From assembly GCF_004353845.1 (NCBI RefSeq), contig NZ_CP037864.1, forward strand, positions 2,356,001 to 2,420,000: 64,000 nt of DNA. The letters run 5' to 3'. Within the stretch, counting starts at the first letter, position 1, and each line of letters opens with the position of its first letter. Of the stretch, positions 56,759 to 64,000 are shown one piece after another. The notes beneath the pieces are model-generated. The model did not search any database. It was not told the origin of the DNA and worked only from the letters and a program-made list of their open reading frames with translations. This stretch comes from Citrobacter arsenatis. Lineage in GTDB: Bacteria; Pseudomonadota; Gammaproteobacteria; Enterobacterales; Enterobacteriaceae. Position numbers and translations under genes: made by a program.

Positions 56759-58876
56759 TTATTCCTCGTTTACAACCTGCTGCTGTGCGGCTTTCTTAGC
56801 CTGAGCGCGAGCAATAGCGGCCGCGACGGCGGCTTTGCGTGGATCGACTGGTTCGGCAGTTTCCGTAGTCGGTTGCTGCTCGAGCTTGCGGGCTTTGGCT
56901 CGCGCGATAGCCGCTTCCACGGCCGCTTTACGCGGATCCACAGGTTCGGCAGTTTCCGTAGCCGATTGCTGCTCGAGCTTGCGGGCTTTGGCTCGGGCGA
57001 TAGCCGCTTCCACGGCCGCTTTACGCGGATCCACCGGTTCGGTAGTTTCCGTAGCCGATTGCTGCTCGAGCTTGCGGGCTTTGGTTCGCGCGATAGCCGC
57101 TTCGACAGCCGCTTTACGCGGATCCACCGGTTCGGCAGTTTCCGTAGCCGGTTGCTGCTCGAGCTTGCGGGCTTTGGCGCGGGCAATAGCCGCTTCCACG
57201 GCGGCTTTACGCGGGTCTGTACCCGCACTGTTGCCTTCAGTTTGTGGCGGATTTTCCGTTCGGGAAGCGCGAGCTTGCGCCTTACGCGCCTCGCGTGCGG
57301 CAATCACCGCGCTATTGTCAGGTTTTTCGCCTGCCTGAATGACTACTGGCTGCATTGCCTGGGCCTGTTTTTCTTTTACGCGAGCCAGGGCGGCGGCAAT
57401 GGCATCGTGATCTTTAGCCGCAGGCTGAACGGCCGCGCTTTTGTGGCGCTCAAGACGGGCTGCTTTTTCGCGTTCAAGGCGCGCCTGTCGGGCTTCGAAT
57501 CGCGCTTTCGCTTCGGCGGCACGTTTTTCTTCCTGGCTAATGGCGTAAATCTCGGCTTTTTCCTGACGGAAATATTGCACTAGCGGAATATTGCTTGGGC
57601 ATACCCAGGCGCAAGCACCACATTCAATGCAGTCGGCGATATTATGAGCCGTCGCTTTGTCATGCTGTTGCCCTTTACTGAACCAGTAAAGCTGCTGCGG
57701 CAGAAGATCGGCCGGGCAGGCATCGGCGCATGCGCTACAGCGAATACATCCTTTCTCTTCTGGTGTTTCACCCATTTCATTGGCAGAGGGCGCCAGAAGA
57801 CAGTTGGTAATCTTCACCACCGGTACATCCAGCCACGGCAGCGTAAAGCCCATCAACGGTCCGCCCATAATCACCATCTGGTCGGCGGAAGGGCAAAAGC
57901 CCGCGTCGTTGAGCAGATGACGAACAGGCGTACCTAAACGCGCCCAGACGTTGCCCGGACGGCTGACGGCTTCACCGGTAAGCGTCACGACACGCTCGGT
58001 AATTGGTTCTCCGTCAATCACCGCTCGTTTGATTGCATAGGCGGTTCCGACGTTTTGCATCAGCACGCCGATATCTGAAGAGCGCCCACCGTGGGGGACC
58101 TGCTTGCCGGTCAGGATTTGCGTTAACTGCTTTGCCCCACCTGAAGGATACTTGGTTGGGATCACGCGTAAGCTGATATCGTGTGAATCAGCCAGCACTG
58201 CGCGCAGCATGGAAATTGCCTGCGGCTTGTTATCTTCGATACCCACCAAAATTTCGCGGGGCTGAAGAATATGCGCCAGGATACGGATACCTTCGACGAC
58301 CTGCGCCGCGCAGTCCTGCATCAGGCGGTCATCAGCCGTAATGTACGGCTCGCATTCAGCGGCGTTGATGATCAGCGTTTCAATTTTATCACCGCCGCCC
58401 TGTAGTTTGACGCCGGTGGGGAAACCCGCGCCACCTAGTCCGGCAACGCCGAACTGATGAATACGTGCGATCAGCTCTTCACGGCTACGGGAGCGGTAAT
58501 CGATCCAGCCATCCCGTTCAATCCAGCGATCTTCACCATCGGCGTCAATGATAACGCTCAGTTCAGCGAGTGCCGAGGGATGTGCAGTAGAGTGCGGGGC
58601 AATGGCTACAACGGTACCTGACGTTGGTGCATGGACCGGAAGCATTTTGCCACGTCCGAGGGTTAACGCCTGACCACGAAGTACGGTATCGCCCACGTTT
58701 ACGCACAGTTCCCCCTCAGCGCCAATATGCTGCTTCAGCGGAATAACAAAGCGTGGTGCCAGCGGAACCTGTCGCAGCGGCGTACCGTTTGACTGAGTCT
58801 TCATTTCTGGTGGATGAATGCCGCCATCAAAGTCCCAGATTTTGTTTTTTCTGAATGCAGAGAATAACTTAAACAT
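56759..58876 (-). CDS. rsxC: Rsx/Rnf complex subunit RsxC with tandem repeats
   Basis: A 705-residue cytoplasmic subunit, the NADH-dehydrogenase part of the Rsx complex. The FMN/NADH-binding core includes GGAGFPTGVKLQ near residue 148 and ECEPYITADDRLM near 180. Two [4Fe-4S] clusters are CIRCSACADACP near 375 and CIECGACAWVCP near 414. The C-terminal third is a charged Ala/Lys/Arg-rich region with a 31-residue motif repeated four times plus a partial copy. E. coli RsxC is 740 residues; the repeat number probably explains the difference. It overlaps rsxB by eight bases. Confidence 0.95.
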   Translation of the reverse strand: MFKLFSAFRKNKIWDFDGGIHPPEMKTQSNGTPLRQVPLAPRFVIPLKQHIGAEGELCVNVGDTVLRGQALTLGRGKMLPVHAPTSGTVVAIAPHSTAHPSALAELSVIIDADGEDRWIERDGWIDYRSRSREELIARIHQFGVAGLGGAGFPTGVKLQGGGDKIETLIINAAECEPYITADDRLMQDCAAQVVEGIRILAHILQPREILVGIEDNKPQAISMLRAVLADSHDISLRVIPTKYPSGGAKQLTQILTGKQVPHGGRSSDIGVLMQNVGTAYAIKRAVIDGEPITERVVTLTGEAVSRPGNVWARLGTPVRHLLNDAGFCPSADQMVIMGGPLMGFTLPWLDVPVVKITNCLLAPSANEMGETPEEKGCIRCSACADACPADLLPQQLYWFSKGQQHDKATAHNIADCIECGACAWVCPSNIPLVQYFRQEKAEIYAISQEEKRAAEAKARFEARQARLEREKAARLERHKSAAVQPAAKDHDAIAAALARVKEKQAQAMQPVVIQAGEKPDNSAVIAAREARKAQARASRTENPPQTEGNSAGTDPRKAAVEAAIARAKARKLEQQPATETAEPVDPRKAAVEAAIARTKARKLEQQSATETTEPVDPRKAAVEAAIARAKARKLEQQSATETAEPVDPRKAAVEAAIARAKARKLEQQPTTETAEPVDPRKAAVAAAIARAQAKKAAQQQVVNEE
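56788..57217 (-). repeat. 93-bp tandem repeats in rsxC
   Basis: Four units of exactly 93 bases (31 codons, DPRKAAVEAAIARAKARKLE core) run from 57217 down to 56846, followed by a diverged fifth partial unit. Units differ by a few bases. Tandem repeats of this kind vary in copy number by slippage and recombination. Confidence 0.93.
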
Positions 58877-59447
58877 GTTGTTCCACGGGAATGATGCGCA
58901 CAGGGATAGTGTTTAAATCCCATTTCCAGCTATCTGGTGTTTCGGCTACTGGACGTAATTCGATACATTGCGTAGGGCACGGATCGACGCACAGATTGCA
59001 CCCGGTGCAGAGATCGCTCATCACCGTATGCATGGCGCGCGTTGCGCCGACGATCGCATCAACCGGGCAGGCCTGAATGCACTTTGTGCAACCGATACAG
59101 TTATTTTCATCAATGACCGCCAGCATACGCACGGGCGTAACATCTTGTTCATCACCATCAATCGGCTGCGGATCAACGTTCAGCAGGGCGGCAATTTTTA
59201 ACATCACCGCTTCGCCACCGGGGGCGCAACGGTTGATCTTTTCACCATGAGAGCCGATTGCCTCAGCATAAGGATGACAGCCCGGATAGCCACATTGACC
59301 ACACTGGCTCTGCGGGAGAATTTCATCAATTTTCTCCACGACCGGATCGTCCTCGACGGCAAAACGTCGTGAGGCATAACCCAAAATAGCGCCGAACGCC
59401 AGACCCAGTAGACTCACTGCGGCAACGGCAATCCAGATAGCATTCAT
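58869..59447 (-). CDS. rsxB: Rsx/Rnf complex ferredoxin subunit RsxB
   Basis: A 192-residue subunit with an N-terminal membrane anchor (residues 2-24), a CGQCGYPGCHPYAEAI cluster-binding motif near residue 49-63 and two [4Fe-4S] ferredoxin motifs CIGCTKCIQACP near 117 and CTGCNLCVDPCP near 147. It passes electrons from the NADH side to the membrane subunits. It overlaps rsxA by one base and rsxC by eight. Length equals E. coli RsxB. Confidence 0.96.
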   Translation of the reverse strand: MNAIWIAVAAVSLLGLAFGAILGYASRRFAVEDDPVVEKIDEILPQSQCGQCGYPGCHPYAEAIGSHGEKINRCAPGGEAVMLKIAALLNVDPQPIDGDEQDVTPVRMLAVIDENNCIGCTKCIQACPVDAIVGATRAMHTVMSDLCTGCNLCVDPCPTQCIELRPVAETPDSWKWDLNTIPVRIIPVEQHV

Positions 59448-60028
59448 TACAACTTCACCAAACCACTAAAGCCCATAAAGGCCAATGACATTAAACCGGC
59501 GGTAATCAGCGCAATCGCATTACCGCGAAACGGCGCCGGGACGTCCGCCACGGCGAGACGCTCGCGAATTGCTGCGAACAGTACCATCACCAGTGAGAAG
59601 CCGACTGCGGCGGAAAAACCGTATAGCGCCGACTGTAAAAAGTTATGGCCGAGGTTGATGTTCAGTAGCGCTACACCCAACACCGCACAGTTAGTTGTGA
59701 TCAGCGGAAGGAAGATCCCCAGCAGGCGGTAAAGTGCAGGGCTGGTTTTGCGGACAACCATCTCGGTAAACTGCACCACGACGGCGATAACCAGAATAAA
59801 AGCCAGCGTGCGCAGGTAGATAAGATTGAGTGGGATTAGGATCCAGGTATCAATCAGCCATGCGCAGATGGATGCCAGCGTCATGACAAACGTCGTGGCA
59901 AGGCCCATACCCATTGCGGTTTCCAGTTTTTTGGAAACGCCCATAAACGGGCAGAGGCCCAGAAACTTGACCAGTACAAAGTTATTGACCAGTACAGTTC
60001 CGACAAACAGCAGCAGGTAATCAGTCAT
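59447..60028 (-). CDS. rsxA: Rsx/Rnf complex subunit RsxA
   Basis: A 193-residue membrane subunit with six segments, first gene of the rsxABCDGE-nth operon. KFLGLCPFMGVSKKLETAMGMG near residue 25 and LPLITTNCAVLGVALLNINL near 105 are the RnfA/NqrE signatures and hold cysteines proposed to bind a [2Fe-2S] cluster. The start at 60028 matches MTDYLLLFVG in E. coli; the frame to 60085 is unsupported. A terminator separates it from ydgK upstream, so the operon has its own promoter or read-through. Confidence 0.95.
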   Translation of the reverse strand: MTDYLLLFVGTVLVNNFVLVKFLGLCPFMGVSKKLETAMGMGLATTFVMTLASICAWLIDTWILIPLNLIYLRTLAFILVIAVVVQFTEMVVRKTSPALYRLLGIFLPLITTNCAVLGVALLNINLGHNFLQSALYGFSAAVGFSLVMVLFAAIRERLAVADVPAPFRGNAIALITAGLMSLAFMGFSGLVKL

Positions 60029-60043
60029 TTTTCGGCCTGAAAT

Positions 60044-60083
60044 AAAAAAGCCGCCTATTATCTGACAATCTACAACAGGCGAC
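60044..60083 (-). terminator. Terminator between ydgK and rsxA
   Basis: On the minus strand GTCGCCT...AGGCGGC forms a 7-bp stem with one wobble pair and a loop of about 20 bases, followed by TTTTTTATTT. It lies 22 bases past the ydgK stop and 16 bases before the rsxA start. Confidence 0.6.
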
Positions 60084-60104
60084 AACAGGTTAACTGTAGG
60101 GTTA

Positions 60105-60545
60105 TTACGGGTTCACAAACGTTGTTTTAACGCGCTGCGAGCGTTTGAAATAGGGCACCAGAAGTGCTGCAGCCAGCAATGGGAACAGCAGTTGGCGCAC
60201 GGCAAAGGCGTCCGGAACCGGTGAAAACGCAAACGCTTTAATCGCCAGCAACACGGAAATCAGCAGCCATAGAATATAATGTTTAGGCACACAGGCTCTG
60301 CGTTTGAAAAACGCAATCGTCAACCAAAGGGTGTAATACCACATGGCGATCGCGGTAATAAAGGAGACGCCCCATAACAGCAAATTTACCGTACTTTGCT
60401 CACCCAGCGTTTTGAAGGTTTGCGGTGTAGCCAGCGCAGTGGCATAAAGTAATAACGCCAGCGAAGCGCTTAACAACGCGACTAACAGCCAGGCCAGTGG
60501 CCCAAGTAGCCAGCCTCCGATACGTTGTGCCGGTGTGGTAGTCAT
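60105..60545 (-). CDS. ydgK: Membrane protein YdgK (DUF2569)
   Basis: A 146-residue inner-membrane protein with four hydrophobic segments, orthologue of E. coli YdgK. It begins TTTPAQRIGGWLLGPLAWLLV and contains the conserved FKRRACVPKHYILWLL segment near residue 85. The start at 60545 is preceded by GGAGAAGAG; the frame to 60587 is unsupported. Function unknown; it lies between cnu and rsxA on the same strand. Confidence 0.92.
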   Translation of the reverse strand: MTTTPAQRIGGWLLGPLAWLLVALLSASLALLLYATALATPQTFKTLGEQSTVNLLLWGVSFITAIAMWYYTLWLTIAFFKRRACVPKHYILWLLISVLLAIKAFAFSPVPDAFAVRQLLFPLLAAALLVPYFKRSQRVKTTFVNP

Positions 60546-60636
60546 CTCTTCTCCAGGTTTACGCGCGCAAACAGTCGTGCCATTCATTTTGGGGCAATTA
60601 TTATAAAGCTTTTAACGTTGAGCGCTACTTTCTTCT

Positions 60637-60852
60637 TTATTGCACGTAATGCCAGACTGATTTAGGTACCTGACCGACGTCAAACAGACGGCCTCCTGAG
60701 ATAAGCTCCGCACGGCGATGATCTGCGGCACGGTACATATTGATAATGTCGCTATCGTCAGTCAGCGTGTAGTTAAGATGGTCGAACAGTTTTTCCAGAC
60801 TATCGAGTGAACTGATTTTGCGGAATTTTAATAAGTAATCCTGAACAGTCAT
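60637..60852 (-). CDS. cnu: Hha-family nucleoid modulator Cnu (YdgT)
   Basis: A 71-residue Hha-like protein that binds H-NS and StpA and strengthens silencing of horizontally acquired genes; it also contacts an oriC sequence. The sequence TVQDYLLKFRKISSLDSLEKLFDHLNYTL at the start and AADHRRAELISGGRLFD near residue 44 are family blocks. Same length as E. coli. The start codon overlaps the stop of a small hydrophobic ORF (ATGA), and its own ribosome site is weak. Confidence 0.96.
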   Translation of the reverse strand: MTVQDYLLKFRKISSLDSLEKLFDHLNYTLTDDSDIINMYRAADHRRAELISGGRLFDVGQVPKSVWHYVQ

Positions 60853-60962
60853 AAATGCAGATCCATATAAATAAAATAATACCAACGGAGTAGAAAATAT
60901 AAAAATAAACAACGTGCACAGGTAAAAGCGGATTTACGTGCAAGTGTAAGAAGAGTGTTCAT
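60849..60962 (-). CDS. Candidate 37-codon hydrophobic ORF upstream of cnu
   Basis: An ORF starting MNTLLTLARKSAFTCARC and ending YFIYMDLHL overlaps the cnu start by four bases (ATGA). The second half is strongly hydrophobic and aromatic, like a small membrane peptide. AGGT lies directly before the ATG, which is poor spacing. Translation could couple to cnu. No relative is recognised; it may be non-coding. Confidence 0.4.
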   Translation of the reverse strand: MNTLLTLARKSAFTCARCLFLYFLLRWYYFIYMDLHL

Positions 60963-60969
60963 ACCTGTG

Positions 60970-60997
60970 AAAAAGCAGGCGCTATGCGCACCTGCGA
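60970..60997 (-). terminator. Terminator of blr
   Basis: On the minus strand a GCAGGTGCGC/GCGCCTGC stem with a small bulge and a three-base loop is followed by TTTTTC, about 150 bases past the blr stop. It ends blr transcripts just ahead of the small ORF and cnu. Confidence 0.75.
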
Positions 60998-61144
60998 CAA
61001 GGGTAACGCGCTTCGCCAGCTCAGGCAATATGCAGCCGGGCGGGATGCGGCATAACTCGCTTTTTTTGACAGAATTCGATCTTTTGCAGCCAAACCCTGC
61101 AGCCACTACATGTTAATTGCCGGGTGATAAAAGACTGCCGATGC

Positions 61145-61270
61145 TTATTTCTTCTGCACAGCAGCAACGGGCTCCGGTGGCTGGTAATTGTCAATATGAT
61201 TGGCAACGCCCAGCAGGATCACGGAAACGGCGAGAACAATCCAACCTGTTAATTCAATAAGACGATTCAT
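61145..61270 (-). CDS. blr: Small divisome-associated membrane protein Blr
   Basis: A 41-residue membrane protein identical in length to E. coli Blr and differing in a few residues. It begins MNRLIELTGWIVLAVSVILL, forms a single helix (residues 7-24) and has a periplasmic tail rich in Pro and Glu. In E. coli it associates with the division machinery and affects beta-lactam sensitivity. Position between cnu and ydgJ is conserved. The ribosome site is weak. Confidence 0.93.
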   Translation of the reverse strand: MNRLIELTGWIVLAVSVILLGVANHIDNYQPPEPVAAVQKK

Positions 61271-61511
61271 TACTGATGACATTTGCTTTGATTTATCCTT
61301 AAACACAGGCTGCAAATGTTACTAATCTCTCAATAATTCAGCAAGATGATTGGGAACGATTTCTACCTATTTTTCGCTGCAAGTTACGCATAAGTGGCAT
61401 ATGTTTGACTTAAGTTAAGAAACACCCTTTGTAGCGCAAAGGTTATTAAACTATTGAGACGTTGCAAGGTATGGTGTGAAATAGGTCAGTCCTGAATTGA
61501 GAGGCAATAAC

Positions 61512-62552
61512 ATGAGTGACAACATCCGCGTTGGGCTAATTGGCTATGGTTATGCCAGCAAAACCTTCCATGCCCCCCTGATTGTGGGCACACCGGGCCT
61601 GGAACTGGCTGCGGTTTCCAGTAGTGATGAAGCAAAAGTGAAGGCAGACTGGCCTACGGTGGCGGTTGTTGCTGAACCAAAGCATCTTTTTAACGATCCA
61701 AATATCGACCTGATAGTGATCCCCACGCCCAATGACACGCACTTCCCGTTAGCGAAGGCTGCGCTGGAAGCGGGCAAACATGTGGTTGTTGATAAGCCTT
61801 TTACCGTGACACTGTCACAAGCTCGTGAACTGGATGCGCTGGCGCGCAGTCTCGGGCGCGTGCTGTCTGTGTTCCATAATCGTCGCTGGGATAGCGATTT
61901 TCTGACGCTGAAAGCCTTGCTGGCGGATGGCGTATTGGGAGAAGTGGCGTATTTTGAATCCCATTTCGATCGTTTTCGCCCGCAGGTTCGTGACCGTTGG
62001 CGTGAACAGGGCGGCCCGGGAAGCGGCATCTGGTACGATTTAGCACCGCATCTTTTGGATCAGGCGATTAACCTGTTTGGTTTGCCCGTCAGTCTGACGG
62101 TAGACCTTGCCCAGTTGCGCCCCGGTGCGCAGGCGACGGATTACTTTCATGCCATCCTGACGTATCCGCAGCGTCGAGTGATTCTGCACGGTACCATGCT
62201 CGCTGCAGCAGAATCGGCCCGTTATATTGTGCACGGATCGCGTGGCAGCTATGTGAAGTATGGTCTTGACCCGCAGGAAGAGCGTTTGAAAAATGGCGAG
62301 CGGTTGCCTCAGGAAGACTGGGGCTATGACATGCGCGATGGCGTATTGACGCGAATAGAAGGTGAAGAGCAGGTTGAAGAGACCTGGCTTACCGTACCGG
62401 GTAACTATCCGGCGTACTATGCAGGCATTCGTGACGCGCTAAACGGTAACGGTGAGAACCCGGTTCCGGCAAGACAAGCTATCCAAATCATGGAGCTGAT
62501 TGAGCTGGGTCTTGAATCAGCGAAGCATCGTTCGACGCTGTGCCTTGCCTGA
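61512..62552 (+). CDS. ydgJ: Gfo/Idh/MocA-family oxidoreductase YdgJ
   Basis: A 346-residue NAD(P)-dependent oxidoreductase, same length as E. coli YdgJ. The Rossmann motif is VGLIGYGYASKTFHAPL at residues 7-23, VIPTPNDTHFPLAKAALEAGKHVVVDKPF near 70-98 contains the EKP-type motif (here DKP), and the C-terminal domain follows. The substrate is unknown; E. coli YdgJ has weak sugar-like activity. GAGG precedes the ATG. A REP element follows before the convergent add. Confidence 0.94.
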   Translation: MSDNIRVGLIGYGYASKTFHAPLIVGTPGLELAAVSSSDEAKVKADWPTVAVVAEPKHLFNDPNIDLIVIPTPNDTHFPLAKAALEAGKHVVVDKPFTVTLSQARELDALARSLGRVLSVFHNRRWDSDFLTLKALLADGVLGEVAYFESHFDRFRPQVRDRWREQGGPGSGIWYDLAPHLLDQAINLFGLPVSLTVDLAQLRPGAQATDYFHAILTYPQRRVILHGTMLAAAESARYIVHGSRGSYVKYGLDPQEERLKNGERLPQEDWGYDMRDGVLTRIEGEEQVEETWLTVPGNYPAYYAGIRDALNGNGENPVPARQAIQIMELIELGLESAKHRSTLCLA

Positions 62553-62560
62553 TTACGCTA

Positions 62561-62645
62561 ATGCCGGGTGGAGATGTACTGGCATTTTATCCGGCCTACA
62601 ATGAAACCCAACGTAGGCCGGATAAGCGTTAGCGCCATCCGGCAC
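62561..62645. repeat. BIME/REP cluster between ydgJ and add
   Basis: Palindromic units ATCCGGCCTAC...GTAGGCCGGAT (62589-62623) and GCCGGATAAGCG...CGCCATCCGGC (62617-62643) lie between convergent genes. They match the enterobacterial REP consensus. Confidence 0.88.
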
Positions 62646-62653
62646 TTTATACG

Positions 62654-63655
62654 TTACGCTGCGCCGACTTTCTCGCGTAAGGCACGTTTTTCTTCGTGAC
62701 TCAGAAATGCCATTTCCAGACCGTTGATTTGCGCCTGGCGGATCTGTTCGCGCGTTAGTCCTGCTGCGGGTGCGGCAATGGTGTACTCATGAATAATATC
62801 CACACCCTGAACAGCCGGATCGTCCGTATTCAAACTGGCTAATACCCCGTGCTCAAGGAAGGTTTTCAGCGGATGGGTTGCCAGTGAGGCAACGGTGCTG
62901 GTCTGAATGTTCGATGTCAGGCAGGATTCGATGCCGATACGGTGCTCGGCGAGATAATCCATCAACGCACGATCTTCAACGGCTTTAACGCCGTGACCAA
63001 TTCGCTCGGCGCCCAGCTCTTTAATGGCCTGCCAGATGCTTTCTGGCCCCGCGGCTTCGCCCGCATGCACGGTAATACGCCAGCCAGCGTCGCGTGCCTG
63101 GTTGAAGTGCGACAGGAACAGACTGCCAGGGAACCCCAGTTCGTCACCAGCCAGATCCAGAGCCGTAATATGGTCTCGGTGGGCTAACAGCGCATCCAGT
63201 TCCTGCAGGCAGGCAGCTTCGCCGAAGGTACGGCTCATAATGCCAATTAGGCGTGCTTCGACGCCAAATGTCTTGCAACCCTCGCGTACGCCGGCAATAA
63301 CGGCCTCAACCACGCCCGCGACGGGGAGCTGGTGCGCCATCGCCATATAGCCTGGTGAAAAACGTAATTCTACATAGTGCAGACCGTTACGTGCGGCATC
63401 CTCAATATTCTCAAACGCCACGCGGCGGCAGGCATCCAGCGAGCCCAGTACCTTCACGCCCCAGTCGAGCTTGGATAAAAAGCTCACTAAATCCGGCTCA
63501 GTGGAGGTCACTTGCACATGAGGGATCAGCGTTTCCAGCGTTTGTGCCGGAAGGGGTAAATTGAACTGACGACCCAGATCCAGGATCGTTTGGGCACGGA
63601 TGTTACCATCAAGGTGGCGATGGACGTCGGTAAGGGGGAGAGAAGTATCAATCAT
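62654..63655 (-). CDS. add: Adenosine deaminase
   Basis: A 333-residue zinc hydrolase converting adenosine to inosine in purine salvage. The zinc ligands are HRHLDGN near residues 12-18, VHAGEAAGPESIW near 196 and the LNTDDPAVQG segment near 278; the catalytic Glu is in the HAGE motif. Same length as in E. coli. Start at 63655 matches MIDTSLPLTDVH; the frame to 63691 is unsupported. It is convergent with ydgJ. Upstream in K-12 are malY/malX; here the neighbour is a different gene on the plus strand. Confidence 0.96.
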   Translation of the reverse strand: MIDTSLPLTDVHRHLDGNIRAQTILDLGRQFNLPLPAQTLETLIPHVQVTSTEPDLVSFLSKLDWGVKVLGSLDACRRVAFENIEDAARNGLHYVELRFSPGYMAMAHQLPVAGVVEAVIAGVREGCKTFGVEARLIGIMSRTFGEAACLQELDALLAHRDHITALDLAGDELGFPGSLFLSHFNQARDAGWRITVHAGEAAGPESIWQAIKELGAERIGHGVKAVEDRALMDYLAEHRIGIESCLTSNIQTSTVASLATHPLKTFLEHGVLASLNTDDPAVQGVDIIHEYTIAAPAAGLTREQIRQAQINGLEMAFLSHEEKRALREKVGAA

Positions 63656-63853
63656 GGTCGCACTCGTGTTTTTAGGTAAAGTGCAGGCCATTATACAACA
63701 GAAATATGTTCCTCTAAAAACTTTAAAGTTTTATTTTTATCAGATATTGATTGAATAACATCGCTAATAGCGAAAAATGGACACTTTCCAGTTTATGAAT
63801 GCGCGATAAGGTATGTTATAAAAAACACAATAACGAATGAGGGTATTAATAAA

Positions 63854-64000
63854 GTGAAAAGTGTAAAACTAATTGTCAGTACAATGTTCTGTGGAAGTTT
63901 ACTTCTGGCAACTGTGCCTGCGCATGCTGCGTATAAAGCGGATGAAACGCATGTTATCCAGTTTAAGAAAGGTACCAGTGGCGCAGATATCAAGGGTACA
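63854..64000 (+). CDS. Secreted protein, 5' part; possible PliG-type lysozyme inhibitor
   Basis: Only the first 49 codons are in the window. The start is GTG with GAGGG ten bases upstream. Residues 1-25 form a signal peptide with cleavage after PAHA. The mature start, THVIQFKKGTSGADIKG, resembles the opening strand of PliG inhibitors of g-type lysozyme (pattern V-F-KG-S-A---G). The rest lies beyond the right edge, so the family call is tentative. The gene occupies the place of malY/malX in K-12 and is divergent from add. Confidence 0.6.
   Translation, partial: MKSVKLIVSTMFCGSLLLATVPAHAAYKADETHVIQFKKGTSGADIKGT

Noticed and set aside
56723..57583. Glycine/phenylalanine-rich ORF with repeats opposite rsxC
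   Set aside because: It is the antisense shadow of the rsxC tandem repeats.
1..64000. CRISPR array, rRNA genes or insertion sequences
   Set aside because: No regularly spaced direct repeats, no rRNA-like sequence and no transposase reading frame were recognised.

Overview
The window is chromosomal DNA of a member of the Enterobacteriaceae close to Escherichia, Salmonella and Citrobacter. From about 25.8 kb to the right end the gene order follows the E. coli K-12 stretch mdtK, ribE, cfa, punC/punR, purR, ynhF, ydhP, sodB, mepH, grxD, rnt, gloA-nemA-nemR, ydhL, ydhF, sodC, ydhKJI, slyA, slyB, anmK, mliC, pdxH-tyrS-pdxY, gstA, dtpA, nth-rsxEGDCBA, ydgK, cnu, blr, ydgJ, add, and the proteins are near-identical in length to their K-12 counterparts. 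The left part differs from K-12, and a Citrobacter-like genome is my best guess for genus; no species is claimed.

Left part (1-25.8 kb). A BtuCD-type ABC importer (binding protein cut by the left edge, FecCD permease, ATPase), best compared with the molybdate/tungstate importer MolBCA, converges on a gene for a ModA-like protein without a signal peptide. Two tandem tRNA-Val(GAC) genes follow. In K-12 the corresponding tRNA pair lies next to ydhR; here about 20 kb lies between them, filled with genes that look accessory: a glutathione peroxidase, a second GAPDH, a DJ-1/AraC regulator, a Firmicute-type YebC-like protein (YeeN), an unknown gene with a DGHYR motif, a second tryptophanyl-tRNA synthetase, a membrane diguanylate cyclase, an AI-2E family permease, a VOC protein, a decayed gene, an AT-rich AAA ATPase-DUF4435 fusion resembling a fused PARIS anti-phage protein, a MarR-GNAT fusion with a palindromic operator, a DUF523-DUF1722 fusion, a GGDEF-EAL protein with a periplasmic partner, and a PLP dehydratase-RidA pair with a YheO-type regulator.

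The most interesting signal is in front of the second tryptophanyl-tRNA synthetase gene. A 19-codon leader ORF with adjacent Trp codons (ending LWWLPS) is followed by mutually exclusive 1:2, 2:3 and 3:4 stems, the last being a GC-rich hairpin just ahead of the synthetase gene. This has the layout of a trp-operon attenuator and would make the synthetase respond to uncharged tRNA-Trp.

Right part (25.8-64 kb). Core functions are drug and nucleoside efflux (mdtK, punC, ydhP), riboflavin and pyridoxal metabolism, purine regulation and salvage (purR, add), oxidative and electrophile defence (sodB, sodC, nemRA-gloA, gstA, grxD), envelope maintenance (mepH, anmK, mliC, slyB, cfa), the SlyA regulator with the divergent ydhIJK efflux operon, tyrosyl-tRNA synthetase, di/tripeptide uptake and the rsx electron-transfer operon with nth. 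Several regulatory sites are readable: two PurR operators at purR, two NemR-type palindromes, an exact SlyA box, REP/BIME elements and numerous terminators. Small genes found by eye are ynhF, blr, the Trp leader peptide and a 37-codon hydrophobic ORF whose stop codon overlaps the start of cnu. The window ends inside a secreted protein gene that may be a lysozyme inhibitor.
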